A stretch of 64,000 nucleotides of DNA from Callaeas wilsoni. Its lineage: Eukaryota; Chordata; Aves; Passeriformes; Callaeidae. Location of the stretch: positions 124,001-188,000 of the forward strand of contig VWPU01017830.1 in assembly GCA_013398955.1 (NCBI GenBank). The letters are read 5' to 3'. Position numbers and translations under genes: made by a program. The notes beneath the pieces are model-generated. The model saw only the letters and a program-made list of their open reading frames with translations, did no database searches and was not told the origin of the DNA. Of this stretch, positions 38,682 to 52,146 are shown piece after piece; within the stretch, counting starts at the first letter, position 1, and every line of letters starts with the position of its first letter.

Positions 38682-41600
38682 ATAGCTCCATGGAAATTTA
38701 GAAGGTAAATAACTGAAAGATATGGGGGTCTTTACAAAGCTGATTCACACTTTGCAAGTTTTGCCTATGATGACTACATTGTCAGCCTGACTGCAAGCAC
38801 TAAACTTCATTTTTATGCTGTATCAGTCTAATTAATAATCTCATACACAAATATTCACTAAAATGAAAGATACCATCTATATTAAAATTTTAAGCTTTTT
38901 CCGAAATAGCTCAGTAAATCTGGCAACTGATACATAAGTGAGATTTGCAATTCCATCTATACTATGAGAACACTGTGCTTTTTTCCATATTACAATTTAG
39001 TTTAAAAAATGTGCTATCTATTAAGAGATTATTAAATGTATTTTATTCCCTTCCATTTACAAATTAGATATTAAGTCTTCCTTTTTCTTTTTTTTTTCCA
39101 TTAAAGGCAACTTGATGTTGAGAGAAAAAAGAAAGGGAAAATGCGATGAATGCTTTAATGTATTTTGTGAAAACCCCAGAACCTGAAATACAATAATTGT
39201 AAGAGGGTAAACATTTAAAGTGAGATAATTAAGTAAAATTAGTATCTAGCAGGTTTGGAAGTACAGAACATACTGTACAGAGAAAAAAATAAATAAAATT
39301 CGAGATGAAAAGAACACCCAAACATATCCAGAAAAGATTAAGAGACTAGGGTAAGTAATAAAGAAAGAATATAAAAAGCAACCTTTCCAAAAATAATAAC
39401 ACATTCCTCCTTGTAGCTATAAAGGAGAGCAAAAAAGCCAAACAGCTTAAGGGGAAAAATGTAACTAGGCTTAAAAAAGCAAGTAAAGCTATTTTTTTAA
39501 TGTTAAAAGTTCTCATCATAAAACAAATATTTCAAGTCAAACCAATTGCAGAAAGCAATCAGATCCTTAAAAATAATATCCAGAAAGATAATCTTCAGTA
39601 CAAAATATCAGTTGGTTAAAAAGGAAAATAAATACAGCTAATTTTTCACATCAGCATAGCACATTCCAATCATGCTGTTTTCCTCATCTGCTTTGCAAGG
39701 TAGCTGGCAGTAATGTATGACTCGTTCTTGGACTGCTCTGGTGCAGTTAGAGAGAGAGCAGTGTTGTAGGTCACAGTCTGTTCTCTTTTTGTTACTTTGC
39801 AAGAACCTATAAAACCTGCTGTTGGCTGAACTTTCTCATGGCATCTCCAGTTTGTTGATAAAATCCAGTACTTCAAGTGATGGCCCCCATCTCCCCTAGT
39901 ACCTTCAATCTTTCTGAGTCCAGAGAAACCCTACTTCTTTAAGAGTGAAGGTACCAATGACTGACAGCACCTTACCTCTCTGTGAGGGAGTATTTCCTGG
40001 TGCTTGCAATACCATGAACTTCTGTTTACATAAAGGAAATGAGGTTCTTATGTCCTTCCAAAGAGAAGCTTCTGTTCCTACTGGAGACCAACTCTGAGGC
40101 TGTCCAAAGTCATTCTCTTGCTACAGAGAAGTGTTAAAAGACGATGAACAACAGTTGCCTTCTTGCCTCAGAGAAGCACTGATTTCCAGCTTGGTTTGCC
40201 CTACAGCACCCTTGGAAATTCACAGAGAACAGGTGATTGCTCTTTGGACAAGATTGCTGGTGTGGCTGGGTTCCTGTAGACAGTCTTGTACATGCCCCTC
40301 CCTCCAGCCCTGAAGAAGTCAATGACGTGCTGATTTTCAAAATAATAAGTATGATAAGGTGTCATGCAACTGCGTGCTAGTTTCACACAGGCCAGATCAG
40401 TCACTGGAAATAACTGTGATAAATACCCTCTCCCACTCGCTTTGTTGTATGTGTACATGAAGGAATGTGGCTGAGCAGCAGGCAGGAAGGCTGCCTGTTG
40501 GCAGTGCTCACACTGCTACAGCACCACTGTCACGGTACCAGCAAGAAAGTGGGGAAACTGCTTTTTTTCCTGGGAACAACTGAATATAGTTATGGGGAAG
40601 AGTGGGATAGGACAGATGGGATGTGATAAATGTCATGAGTGGGGATGCTACTGCACAAGGACAGGCTGAGAAACTCCTGAGGGGAACATGGAGCTGGCAG
40701 AAATCTACAGGAGGGCTTGCAGGCTTCCCGAAGGAAGGGGGAACTTGATAGGGACCCTGAGAAGACCACAGCAAATGTGCTGCAGTCCAGGAAGCTGATA
40801 AATTTTTTGACCTAGAAAACAAGAATGGAAGTACCTAGTGTGTGAGGTACAGTGAATAAGGGAAAGATTTGTTTGCAAACCCTTTTATTTTACTCTGTCT
40901 CACCATATTATACTTAACTGGACATGCAAAAGTCACTTGTTTTAGTGTGTGTTTTAATAAATCATTGATGCCGCAAGCTATTTTAGTGTCTTTAGTCTGG
41001 TCACTTTTCAGGGAAGAGTACAGTGGTTCCAACTTCAGAGTTACAGCCAGCTGAGAGCCTGTCCCAATAATTTTTCAGTCACTCTCTCTCCTGTCCTGCT
41101 CACTTGCACAAGGGCAAAAAGCAATGGCTTTGCAGAACCTATTAGCCTCTTCTGAACTGCTTTAGTACACTGACTAAAGAAATAAAAGGAATTCTTTATG
41201 ACTCTCAGTATTTATTTGGGTTTTACTGTGCAGAAATATAACCATCAGGATTTTATATGGATAAGAATAAACTTAACTGCATGCAAAGTCACATAAAGAG
41301 ATCTTAGCAGGAAGGTAGAAATGTTTAGAGACTCTCATTGATATGTGTCTGTTCTTTGAATTAGATGAATGCAGACTCTGAATATTGAAAATGACTAAAC
41401 TGTAAAAGATAATGGCCACTTTTTAGTGTCAGAGGAAATCACTGATCTGTCATCCCTGTGAAAAATCTACAAATATGGTTTAGATCACAGATCCATCAAA
41501 TTATTCCAAAGGAAATTACTTTATTTAAAAAAAAAAAATCTTAGCAGCTTCTGATATCTGAGGACCTACAATGTTCACAAAATTTGAGGAAAATAAGAAA

Positions 41601-41849
41601 ATGTTGGGTCCCAAATCTGTCATTTGTACTGCTAGCATTTCATGTGCAGACTCTTTGAAGATTTCACAGTGAATTCAAATGTATGAATCTAATAAGAGGT
41701 ACATCACTTGGTCGTACTATGCTGAAAGTGATCCTTCCTGCAAAGAAGTCTGAAACAGGCAGTGTGTTCACACTTATGTAGTAGATAGAAAACCTTAAAG
41801 TTGTTTAGAAAGAGGGAGCAGAAGCCTCATTCATAGTGGAAGTGAGAGA

Positions 41850-42064
41850 AGTTGTGTTAGGGAGGTTTAAGTTGGATGTTAGAAAAAGGTTTTTCCCCAG
41901 GGGTGGTTTGGCACTGGAACAGCTCCCTGGGGAAGTGGTCACAGCACCAGCCTGACAGCGTTCAGTGCTCTCAGGCACATGGTGTGATTCCTGGGGATGG
42001 TCCTGTGCAGGACCAGGATCTGGGCTCCATGATCCCTGTGGGTCCCTTTCTGTGATTCTGTGAA
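41850..42064 (+). mobile_element. CR1 LINE 3' fragment, sense
   Basis: The order GGTTTAAGTTGGATGTTAGA, AAAAGGTTTTTCCCCAGGGG, CACTGGAACAGCTCCCTGGG, CTCTCAGGCACATGGTGTGA, GGTCCCTTTCTGTGATTCTG is that of a CR1 3' region of the kind common in neoavian and passerine genomes. A short internal deletion is apparent between the 'GACAGCGTTCAG' and 'TGCTCTCAGG' segments. It is 5'-truncated. Confidence 0.9.
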
Positions 42065-42132
42065 ATCAGCATTTTTGTAATCCATCTCCAACGGGAAGCA
42101 GGAGAGAAATTGAGACTGGAACTCTCTCTGGT

Positions 42133-42152
42133 CAGTACAGTTAACTGTACTG
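42133..42152. repeat. Perfect 20-bp palindrome
   Basis: CAGTACAGTTAACTGTACTG equals its own reverse complement, with no spacer. It lies about 70 bp past the end of a CR1 fragment. Confidence 0.95.
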
Positions 42153-45100
42153 GAACACTAAGTGGCTAGCAAATGAGTATCTAAAAAAATGCCACAGGTC
42201 TTTAATGGCAATGGTGTTTGCATTTGAAGATCCTGTAACTATAATTTAGATGACTGTATTTGACAAGCTATTCTTCACCTGAGATCCTGGAATCACACAG
42301 CCCTTATCCCTTGCAAAGAACGTAAGTAGCTAAGATGGTACTTGTAGAAGGGTTGGTTCATATAAGCTGAGGGCAGCAATTGGGTACTCAGTGTAGACTG
42401 ATATTTCACCAAGCCTTGTTCCTCACAACTATTTTTTTATATAAATCTTTACTGCTTGTCCTGCTGATAAAAAATCCAAATGGGCTGAAAGACAAAGAAG
42501 GGGGAGTATCTCTGATGAAAGAAGGTTTTCTTAGAGAAGGGTCTCTTTCGAGCAGACCTGGGCTGAAGGCAACAGGTTTGCAGGCTTGACTTCCTCAATA
42601 AGACACTAAAATTGTACAGGGGTCAAAGAAGATTAGCCAAGGGAAGCAGAATTTCAGGAGTAGGTGGTAGAATTGTTCCAAAGTCTCATCACTGATATAG
42701 ATGCACCAGTTAATAACTAGGAGCAAAACAGTCAGCTGACTGTTAAGTCCTGAGAATGTTCTACATATTTTGTATCTACCATTTTCAAAAATATCTTTCC
42801 TATTCTTAATGAAGTATCCAATATTTTCCTTTGCTAAATGAAAGCTTAACCATAACTAGTTGGAAAAGTTATCTAACACTGAGACCTCTCCCACTCAAAG
42901 AGCAGCACAAGTTTAAGAGTGCCACAGTGTGTATGCTTGCTCTGCTTGTGATTTCTGAAGGGTCTCAGGAGTTGGCAATTATATCCTTAGAAAGCTGTGG
43001 GAGTCAGTTTGAAGTCTAATAATACCAATGGAGAGGAATTGCCTGAGTGGATCAGTATAAACAGCACACAGAGAAACTCAATTTCTGATCCAGGGATTAA
43101 ATCACAGGCATCAAACATTTCTTTCAATACATTGATATCTGTGTCATCGCTGTCACGTCACATACACAAGGTGACAATACAAAAGAAATGAGGAAGGCAG
43201 GATGACTGTAAGCAATAGATGAGTTTAACACTTAAGCAGGCACTGGCAAACACTATTTACCTGTCTTCTGGAAGAAAACTGGAAAAGTTTTAATGAGTGT
43301 GAAGATTTTAAAGCATTTTAGAGTAGATTTTATGTTTTTTAAATAGACCAAGAAAGTATTGATTTAAAAATCTACGACAAAGAGAAATCTCAAAAGAAAC
43401 AAATAAAACTAGGAAATTAATTTTTTTTTTTTAATATTTAGTTAGTTCAGCTAAAAGGACAGGAAGAAAATAGAACACTTTCTTCAGTTTTTACAGAGGG
43501 TACATAAGGTAGGAGTCCAGTTGATAAACTCTTGCAGAAGATGATTCAAATATCTGATGGCTTAAAGACAAAAGTGTATAATGTAAACAGTAATTAAAGA
43601 AGTATTGTAACATAATCTATAGAATATATTATAGACTATGGATTATCTCCTTTGCATATGTATTGGTGTAAGAATTTTGTCCTAAATGGGTTCAGTTAAA
43701 AAGCACTCATTTATTTTCACCTGTTTGCTTTCACCTATAAATAGTAACTGTCACATGGATACAGAGACCAGTATTTACATAGGATGACTTTTAAAGTTCC
43801 ACAGCATAAGACCAGTCATTTGTGCCAAGATGTTTTTTTCTTATTCTATCTCCAGAATATTATGTTCTTATTTTATCATTAAGTTCTGTTATTATGTTCT
43901 TATTCTGTTTTATTAATGTTAGTTTCATAACTGTGTGTCTAAAGGGCACATGAAGAATTAATTTTCAAACACTTTTTACCTGCCTGTGGGTTACTGTAAT
44001 CTTCCACGTTCCATTAGCAATAGCCTTCATAGTACCTTTTCTTGAAGACAGTTTGGCTACCTCTGCAGCTTTTGAAGCACAGCCCTGTGTACCTTTGATT
44101 TTCTGCAATACTGCTTGAAAGATGGAAATGTCAAGCTGGATGACAACTAATGAACTGAGTGTTCAGTAGTTCATCACATTGGTTTTACCAGAAATCATTT
44201 AGCAACAAATTTGAAATAATTGTTTTTGGTAGCATGAGATCACTTGCCTTCCCTGACAGAAGAGTTGGCACTAGTCAGAATGGCAACTGGCACTGGAAGG
44301 GGCAAATCTAACCGTGGACTCACAAAGTGTTCTGTGAAAAAAAAAATCCTAGTGTCTTTGTGGATGAATTTGTGATGAATCTGATCTCTGCAGCTTTGGC
44401 CCCAGTGAAGACTCAAAGACATCTGTTCTTCAGCTGTTGCGAGTTACTCCTGTTGACTGAATTTGTTGTTTGGTAAGGATTTAAACACATATGTATCATT
44501 TTAAGACATGAGAAACCCTTCACAGCTTATCAATGCTTGTGTGGGAGACCTGTTCCGCCTTGGTCCAGCAGGAAAATAGGATTTGGGTCAATGCTAAGCA
44601 CCCGTGTCTGAACAGGTAAACACAACATCATGAGGACTGTGAGGTGCTTGTTAGGTTCCTCAGCAGAGAGGAGACTTTCATTTTTCTAGGTAACAATTGT
44701 CTGCGTGCTTCCCAGACCACATGAATCTTCTCTGGGTGTCCATTGGCAAACAGAGATTGCAGCTGGGAGAGTTTTCCTGACTGCAGGCACCAGAGCAGCT
44801 GCTGCCAGCTCCCCCTCATGCTTGCGAGCAGTGTCTCAGCTCTTGCTAGATCCTGCCTAGAAAGAGAGGAAGAGGTCAGGGAGAGGTGATTGGGTGCTGT
44901 GCATTCATGTTCCAATCGTGAAAATATCCAGAGTGGCTGCAAGCAGGAGTGTGTGAGGGAAGGATGACATTGTACTGATCTCCAGAAATATTTTGCTTTG
45001 AGGTTTCTGTTACACATCTCTAGGGGAATGCATTTCCAGTCGCCTGTTGCTCCCATCTTTTTCTACTGACAGAACAATGTATCTTACTCAATACCAAGAC

Positions 45101-46808
45101 TGATATGATTCCTAATGGGACAACATCATTATCTTCCTAAATGAATAAGCAGATTCTGCCTATCATGTCATTTTTATGGCCACAGCACATCATGGGGGAG
45201 ACTACAGAATCCATCTTATACATGATTACAAGAAAATGAGGTAATTGAACTGAAATTTTGTTTGAGGTACCTTGATCAAAATACAAAAATATGATTGTCT
45301 TACTCCATTTACCTGACATTGCTCATAATTTTATTTGGAAAGCAGACACTGATTTCACACAGTGAAAAATGTTTTTATTAGAAAGGCTTGGCAAGCCTAG
45401 CTAAAACAAACCACAATAAGAGAAAATTATACTTTAAAAGAGGCTGTTCCATGCACTTTCTTGTGCATTGAGGCCTGATGTTGAACATTTTCTCGTTTTA
45501 TAGGTTGGAAGCTTTATGGATAATTATCAAAAGGTATTTTTCATCACAATTTCATTCTTCACAAAACCCACAATGTTTTTACTATGTAGGAATATAAAAA
45601 TATACATCAAATGCAATGACCTTACATTATACTGGTTCCTGTTCTGTGGTATGGCAGCAATCTTCAGTTACTCATAACAATCAGAAAAAATATCTATATA
45701 AGATAAAAGCTCAGAAGAGATCTCATGGGTCACTGATTAAAATTCCTGGTAAATGCAGGCTCTTAGATCACAGAATCTAATTTATGAATTTGATGGTTTG
45801 TTTTCAACTATAAAGTTTCCTCCATCTCTATTTTGCTTGATCTGGGGGAATAGGACGTTGGAACGCTCCAAATGCAACTCCCCTGGACAAAGAAAATCTT
45901 TTTTTTCAATTTTCTGTATTTTATTTTATGACTCATGACTCATGCATTCCCTGCTTCATGGGAGTGTTCTTCTCCAGATTCAAGACTTTGCACTTCAAAT
46001 GAGTCAAATCACAACAATCATAAACTTAAAGAATGGAAAATACTAATTTCTATTTTTATTTATCTAAAATTCTGGAGCAGATTTCCTGTGAGTTTTTGGC
46101 ATTAAAAATGTTATGTTTATTTTGCTGGTGAATGAGAAAATGCTTGGAAAAGGTGTCAGTGACTATTAAATTTCTATTTTCTTATTCTTTTTTAGACACT
46201 TTATTTAGGTGAAAAAATAAAAACCCAAACATGAAATTATAGTGCAAATTGTGCAACTGCAGTACCAAAGAAGGGATGTATCACCCCAATTCACTTTAGG
46301 AAAGAATTGCCCTGACATAGACCTATAGTCACAGGGATGCCAGAAGAAATGTTTGATGTTCAGAACAAGGAAGGATGCTACTGCACAAGCATGGATTTGA
46401 GTGTGACTAATAGAGAGGGATGCAGTTCCTCTCTTCAAATTAACACTGGCACATTCAGAGCTTAAATTTGTTCTCAGGTGATGTAGATACAATTGCGCAG
46501 GTACCGAGCCATTCCATTCACATCATCACTGTGCCTATTCCTCCTCATGATGCTACTGTCACATTTGTTGATTTGTCATTTCTGTCAACATTGAATGTTT
46601 TGAAAAATATGATCACTGTAGTCATTTCCTCTTACAAGTCATTATTCTTCTGGTTTTATTTCCTTTAGATACATGGGCTTTTTTTATGCCTCCACCCCTC
46701 AAATTTTTATATTTCCTTCATCCTGCCTGAACTTTCTGTTTTCCTGATTTTATTAGAGCTTTAGGACTAGGTTGTGTAGATAGTAAATGTGCACTGGCAA
46801 AGAAATAG

Positions 46809-46848
46809 AGTGGGGTGTGGGTGTGGGTGTGGGTGTGTGTGTGTGTGA
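46809..46848. repeat. (GTGGGT)n/(GT)n microsatellite with G-quadruplex motif
   Basis: Four runs of three or four G separated by TGT loops (46812-46833) followed by (GT)n. It lies on the GRM8 sense strand, so the motif is also present in the pre-mRNA. Confidence 0.92.
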
Positions 46849-48271
46849 ATGAGGAATAATGTACTTCAAAATCATGATCACTCAGTATAGTATTTCTAAC
46901 TGCATTTGTTAATGAGAAGTAGAAAGAAGGAAGATGTGATGTAAGTCAGTAACAACTGAAGAACAGAATTCGGTGTGTTAGATAATACAGGACACCAAAC
47001 CCCATCTTTGCTTGCTTCCCTTTCCTTGAGTGCAACTCTGCTCTTTCCATGATGACTTATTTCAGTGCTATAGCTTAAATTCATTGGAGTTATCTGCATA
47101 TACAGACATTAATTACTCCTCATTCCTGTTTTTAGGCTCTTACCAACGAAAGTCACTTTTTAAATGAAAGTTGAGATTCTCAACTCATAATGTTATTCCC
47201 AAAACTGGTGCCCTAATCACAAACCGGTAGTCCATAAGAGTTAATCTGGTCCTGCTTGACACAGTCACGTTTTTGTCTTTTGTGTTTGCTTTTTTCTTTA
47301 ATAGGATAGTTCTATTTTGACATGTAGATGATTTGCAAAGCATGAAAAAGCCATTGCTACTATTTAATTCTTGTTTGTTCATACATTTTAATTAGGTACT
47401 CCTTAGCTCATAAATATGAGAAATTTTAAATGAGAGTTATCTTAGCAGAACTTCGTTGTTAGATTTGTTTGGGTTTTTTAAAAATAAGGTTAAATAATTA
47501 GCAGGATTTTGCAAATTTAAATAACTGCTGCTTTTTTCATTTTAGATTTTCTTGTTGCTATGGCTTAACTTTTCTCAGCCTGCAATGTTTATTTTTACAT
47601 TTGAATCAAGCTTTTCATCTACTGTGATGCATACCTGATACTCATAATAAACAATAAGTCAAAGGAATACACTTTTTCCCTCAGAATTCAGTTGTCTTAT
47701 AAAACTCTGGAAATTCTGATCTGTAAATTTATGCAGGAATTATACTGTGTTTATCACTGGCAAGAGTCTTTCAGACATAGCAGCCGCTTGTCTTCTTAAT
47801 GATAATTCCTGCTTATAAGCACACTCACAGCAGGCTAGAGGATATTTACAGCTCTGCATTTTTATGATCTCTGTAGTCACCTAAATGAGCAAGTTTAGTT
47901 CTCTGAACTAAGTAGGACTAGTTACATGAATGAAATTCCTCTCTGGAAAGTGCCTGAGTGATTAGATATGATACTGCCCCAAAACCAGTATGTTTGCCTT
48001 CTTTTTCCAGCTCAAGCGCTTTTGAACAATTCACGTTCTTTCTGCTCTCATCCTACTGTCTAATTTTCCTTCTTTAAGCTGGCTTTTTTTTCATGCTCTT
48101 TTTTGTTTATTTGTTTAATTACAAAAGAAGGTAGTTTTCCAGGAGATTTTTCAAATGTTTAACATGTACCTATGGAAGTGCAGGAACACCTGAGTTAACA
48201 GCCCACCACGAAGTGCGGACAATATACCAGTAATACTCCAGCACTGTGTGCTAGATAACAAACGCTAATAA

Positions 48272-48454
48272 ATTCGAGGTCATATCCCAGGTGAAAACCT
48301 GGAGATTAAGCTACTCTACAGCAAGGAGCAACAGCACCACCACCAGGTGTTGGACGAAAAGAGCAGTTTTAGAATACTCAACCTTGAGGATGAAGCAAAA
48401 TGGAAGAAGATGCCAATGGACAGCTCTGGCTCATTCCTGCAGTCAGCTTTGTAA
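48272..48454 (+). pseudogene. Uncharacterised coding-like fragment (possible pseudogene remnant)
   Basis: A 60-codon open frame without a starting ATG ends at TAA (48452-48454). Its translation has a protein-like composition, including LEIKLLYSKEQQHHHQVLDE and FRILNLEDEAKWKK, ending in SGSFLQSAL. Many codons end in G or C, unlike the AT-rich surroundings. In-frame stops lie just upstream, and a different frame looks coding-like before 48290, which would suit a decayed, frameshifted retropseudogene. I do not recognise the protein. Chance cannot be excluded at this length. Confidence 0.22.
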
Positions 48455-49553
48455 TTGGCTACTGCTGCTTTTGGCAGCTGACTGTGTTTATAGCTATTGC
48501 AGACTTGTAAGTGAGCTGTTTTTAAACATTAAGATGATGTATATTCCTCTTTCTGGGCATGAATGTGGTTATATTAGGAGGCTGAGTATTCTGCTGGGCA
48601 TATAAAGATTTTCAAAGGCATATATCACTTTCTGAGATTCCTTTTTTAAAATTTTTTTTTTGTGACTCTAAATGTTTTGTACTGGTTTTAAGTTCTAATG
48701 TTGTCTGGAACTTCACAGCAATAATGTAATCTGAAAAAACCCACAGTTTAGCAGTAGAAACAGGTTCTAAGATATAAAGCATCCCTCTTAGTAGAGGACA
48801 TGGTATTTTTTCCTCAGTTCTAACAAGCTGTGAATCAGAATGGCAGCATTCATATAATTTAAACTTTGATGCAGATTTACAACCAATAATTTTGAATGTT
48901 TAATTAGCACAGAAATCCATAACAGCATGCTACAGCTACAGTACTTGAGAGTTTCTCCCACTGTCAGCTTTATTCTTGCTGCTGTTCTGTTTGCTCTTCA
49001 GCCTTGCAGTACAGTTCTATTTCTTCTTCCTTCTCCCACTACATCTGCTACAATCCATCTCTCATTAACTTCTTTTCTCCTTTTCTCTTCTCCTCTTTAG
49101 CATCCTGCTAATGCCTCTCTTCATTCCAGCAGTCTCTCTACTGATGAACTGACTGGCAGATTTTTTCCCCGAATGCTCCAGACTAATCTGATCTGCACAG
49201 CCAGCTATCATCAGTATGCTCTCAAGTGCTGCATGCTGTGTGCCAATGTGAAATCTGTGCAAAAAATGCCATTTTGTTTTATGTTTTATACAGACTAGAG
49301 AGTAGAAAAAGGCAAGGGATTCTCAGAGGTCTGCCAGTTTCACTGAAACAGTCCTAATAACTGAATGCCTTCTGGACTTGATTTCATTGCACTTACCTTT
49401 TTTTCAGAAGTTTTTTGAACCATCACACTTTGGGGGCACAGAGCTTCCCATAACACAGAAAGTTGCAGAAAGAGCCCATTTCTGCCCTCCCTCCACCCTC
49501 TTAAAGTTTGAGTCTTCGCATTTTGCTTTCCTAAATATAAATAATATTTGTAC

Positions 49554-49586
49554 AATCTAAATCTAAATCTAAATCTAAATCTAAAT
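49554..49586. repeat. (AATCTA)n hexamer microsatellite
   Basis: Five and a half perfect copies of a hexamer, which also creates a spurious Phe-Arg repeat in a minus-strand frame. Confidence 0.92.
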
Positions 49587-52077
49587 ACTTCGGTATTATT
49601 GCTACTGTTATCCATCACCAACAGCATCTGAAACCCTTTTTTTTTTTTTTTGCCTGCAAACTACCATAATTTCCTGGACCTTGGATTTTTTTTTCATAAT
49701 TATCTTTGTTTCTTTTTACTTTGATGATTGAACTTAATGTTATTACCTACTAATATAAAAGTGACACAATGAATGTCTTACAGGGCCTCTATCACAGAAA
49801 TGACAGATAAAGACTAATATTTAGAGAAGAAGGATAGATTCATGAAGTTATCAAGATTACTTTTGTTTTGTCCTATTTATTAAAAAAAAACCAGCCAGTA
49901 ATTCAGTCTTGTTGTGACTCAGTCTTTCCAGCATTTATTTCCATCCATTTGTTGCAGAACCTACAATTTCTGTTCTTCATGAGAGTAGACCAGACACATT
50001 TAAAATCATACTTGATAGCTCTGTATTTAGTGGCTGAATTTCTTGGAGCTGCCTTTGAGACCTGAATATCTAATTCCCAGCAGAATGGTCATGAGGCTTC
50101 TCTAAAACTACCTGTAGTTTTACAGATGCCAGTCTATCCGAGTGAGAAAACTAAACAATGACTCTGAATTTTCAGAGCAGGTTTATGGTTCTTGAATGGA
50201 AAGACACCCCTGTGGGGTGGATTTCACATTTTTCCTTTAATCCATACCTTTGGACAGATTAGTGAGGTGATTGATGGAGAAGGGCTATGTGTCAATTTGG
50301 TTTATGAAGTATCTTCATTGATGTGTAATTTCTCTGATAGAGACAAAAATTTACAGAGGGTGGGGTTTGTTAACTTACGGCTGCTCAAAAGGTGCCTAGA
50401 ATTACACTAATGTGTTGCCAAAGTATTTTCATTGTACAGCATTTTGTGCCCAAAATAACTCCAGCTTTGGAATCAGAACAAGGTCATGTTACAGCTTTGT
50501 ATCACAACAACAGTGACAATATAATTGAAATAGAATCCTCCCTTAAGGAGGGGTGCTCACTTAAAAATCCAGTCTTGCATTAGATCAGGAGAAGATAAAT
50601 AGTAAAAGTGCAAAGAGCCTTCACTTCAGGTACTAGTCTCAGGTGCAGTCATGATTCGGCAGAGATGTGAAACAGTTGACAAGTTCTGTCTTTTCCCATT
50701 CAAATGGCATGTTAGCTGAACCCCATAGAGCCTCACCAAATCACGCGTATGCTGAAGATCACTTTAAAATAAAAGACTTGATATCCAGATGAGCTGTAAT
50801 TTACAAAACTTGATTGCTACATGTTTATTAAGAATTTGAAACTCCATAAAGAATTTTAATAAATCAGGAATTGATGATAATCGATGCCATTTGGTAGAAA
50901 CAGGGTGCTCTAACTGATCTTAGAGTGAGTCAGGACAAGAGCTACTGCATTATTTTTGCTGTCTACTAATCAAAGACAGAATATTAGTGAGAAAAGTACT
51001 TTGCTTAACATTTAAGTGGGGTGAAAATTGAATTATTTTATGTTGAAAAGTACTAATTCTCAACCTACTCTACAGCTCACCCCCATGAACAGTGTAAGGC
51101 TGACACATTTGGTACCAACATGTCTACTCGATAATTCCTTTACTATTAGCTCTCCTACACACTCATCAGAGATGGTTCTAGAATCATCACAATTTTCAGT
51201 TGCCACACTTAATGTGTTTCCTTCTTCCACAATCATAGAAAAATTAGAAATTCTTTTGAGATGAGTAATAAACAATACTAGTCAGTATGTTTGGTATGGT
51301 TAATAGCTTAGTTAATTGTTTTTATTAGCTCTGGGTCTTTGCAAAGAAACAGAATATTATCTCTGCATAGCACTTCATTTAACTCTGACAGCATATTCAC
51401 ATATCAGTGTTTGATGTAATTTAGTTAAGCATAGCTGGGCTTCTTTCTTCCTCTATGAAAGCTAAATAGATGGCACTAGCATTTTTGCAAGAGCTTTTGT
51501 CTGCCTCAGGTACCATCATTGCTCTGCAGTAGAAAGCAGCCATAAACTCATCTCAGCTGGCTGCTTGTGGGTTCATCCTACAGAATCCTTAGGATGCTAC
51601 TGAGACAACAGTATTTGACTTGGGATGAAGACTTGGTCAAGGTGAAGTGTTCATGGGTTACTTCACATTCTCTGGGTACCTAAACGTAGGGAAAACAACA
51701 GCAACTTCTTAGTTGTAGCAGACCAATGCTTTTGGGAGACCAGAGAAGCTGTAGGGGTTTATGGGAGTACCTCAGCTACTGGGGATCTAAGCCTTGTTTT
51801 TTTAATTGTCTTGTTTTTGCCACAGTTTTTGTCACTTGGAATAAGCCATGCAGGATGGGAATAGGGAGGAAAGGAATGAAAATATTCAGCACTTCAATAC
51901 ACTAAAAAGCTATGTGCTTAGCACTCACCTTGTTTCTGTATGTAGTACAGCTACAGTGAATTTTACAGGGCTGGAATCTTTACACAGAACCCTGTTATAA
52001 AAAGGCAGATTAATGAGACTGTCCTTCTGCTAAAACTCCTTATTCCTCTGGCAGAGTACACAGGGAAACAGAATGCA

Positions 52078-52146
52078 AATATATGTGTATATATATGTGT
52101 ATGTATATATGTCTCTATATCTATATCTATAACTATATATGTATAG
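52078..52146. repeat. AT-rich (ATATGTGT/CTATAT)n compound microsatellite
   Basis: Imperfect alternating purine-pyrimidine tract: TATATATGTGTATGTATATA, then a CTATAT tract, then ATATATGTATAG. Confidence 0.88.

Noticed and set aside
49340..49627. 95-codon minus-strand frame with an alternating Phe-Arg stretch
   Set aside because: The repeat is the translation of the hexamer microsatellite at 49554-49586.
51028..51275. Overlapping 78- and 71-codon frames on opposite strands
   Set aside because: No recognisable motif, mutual overlap on both strands and ordinary intronic composition suggest chance.
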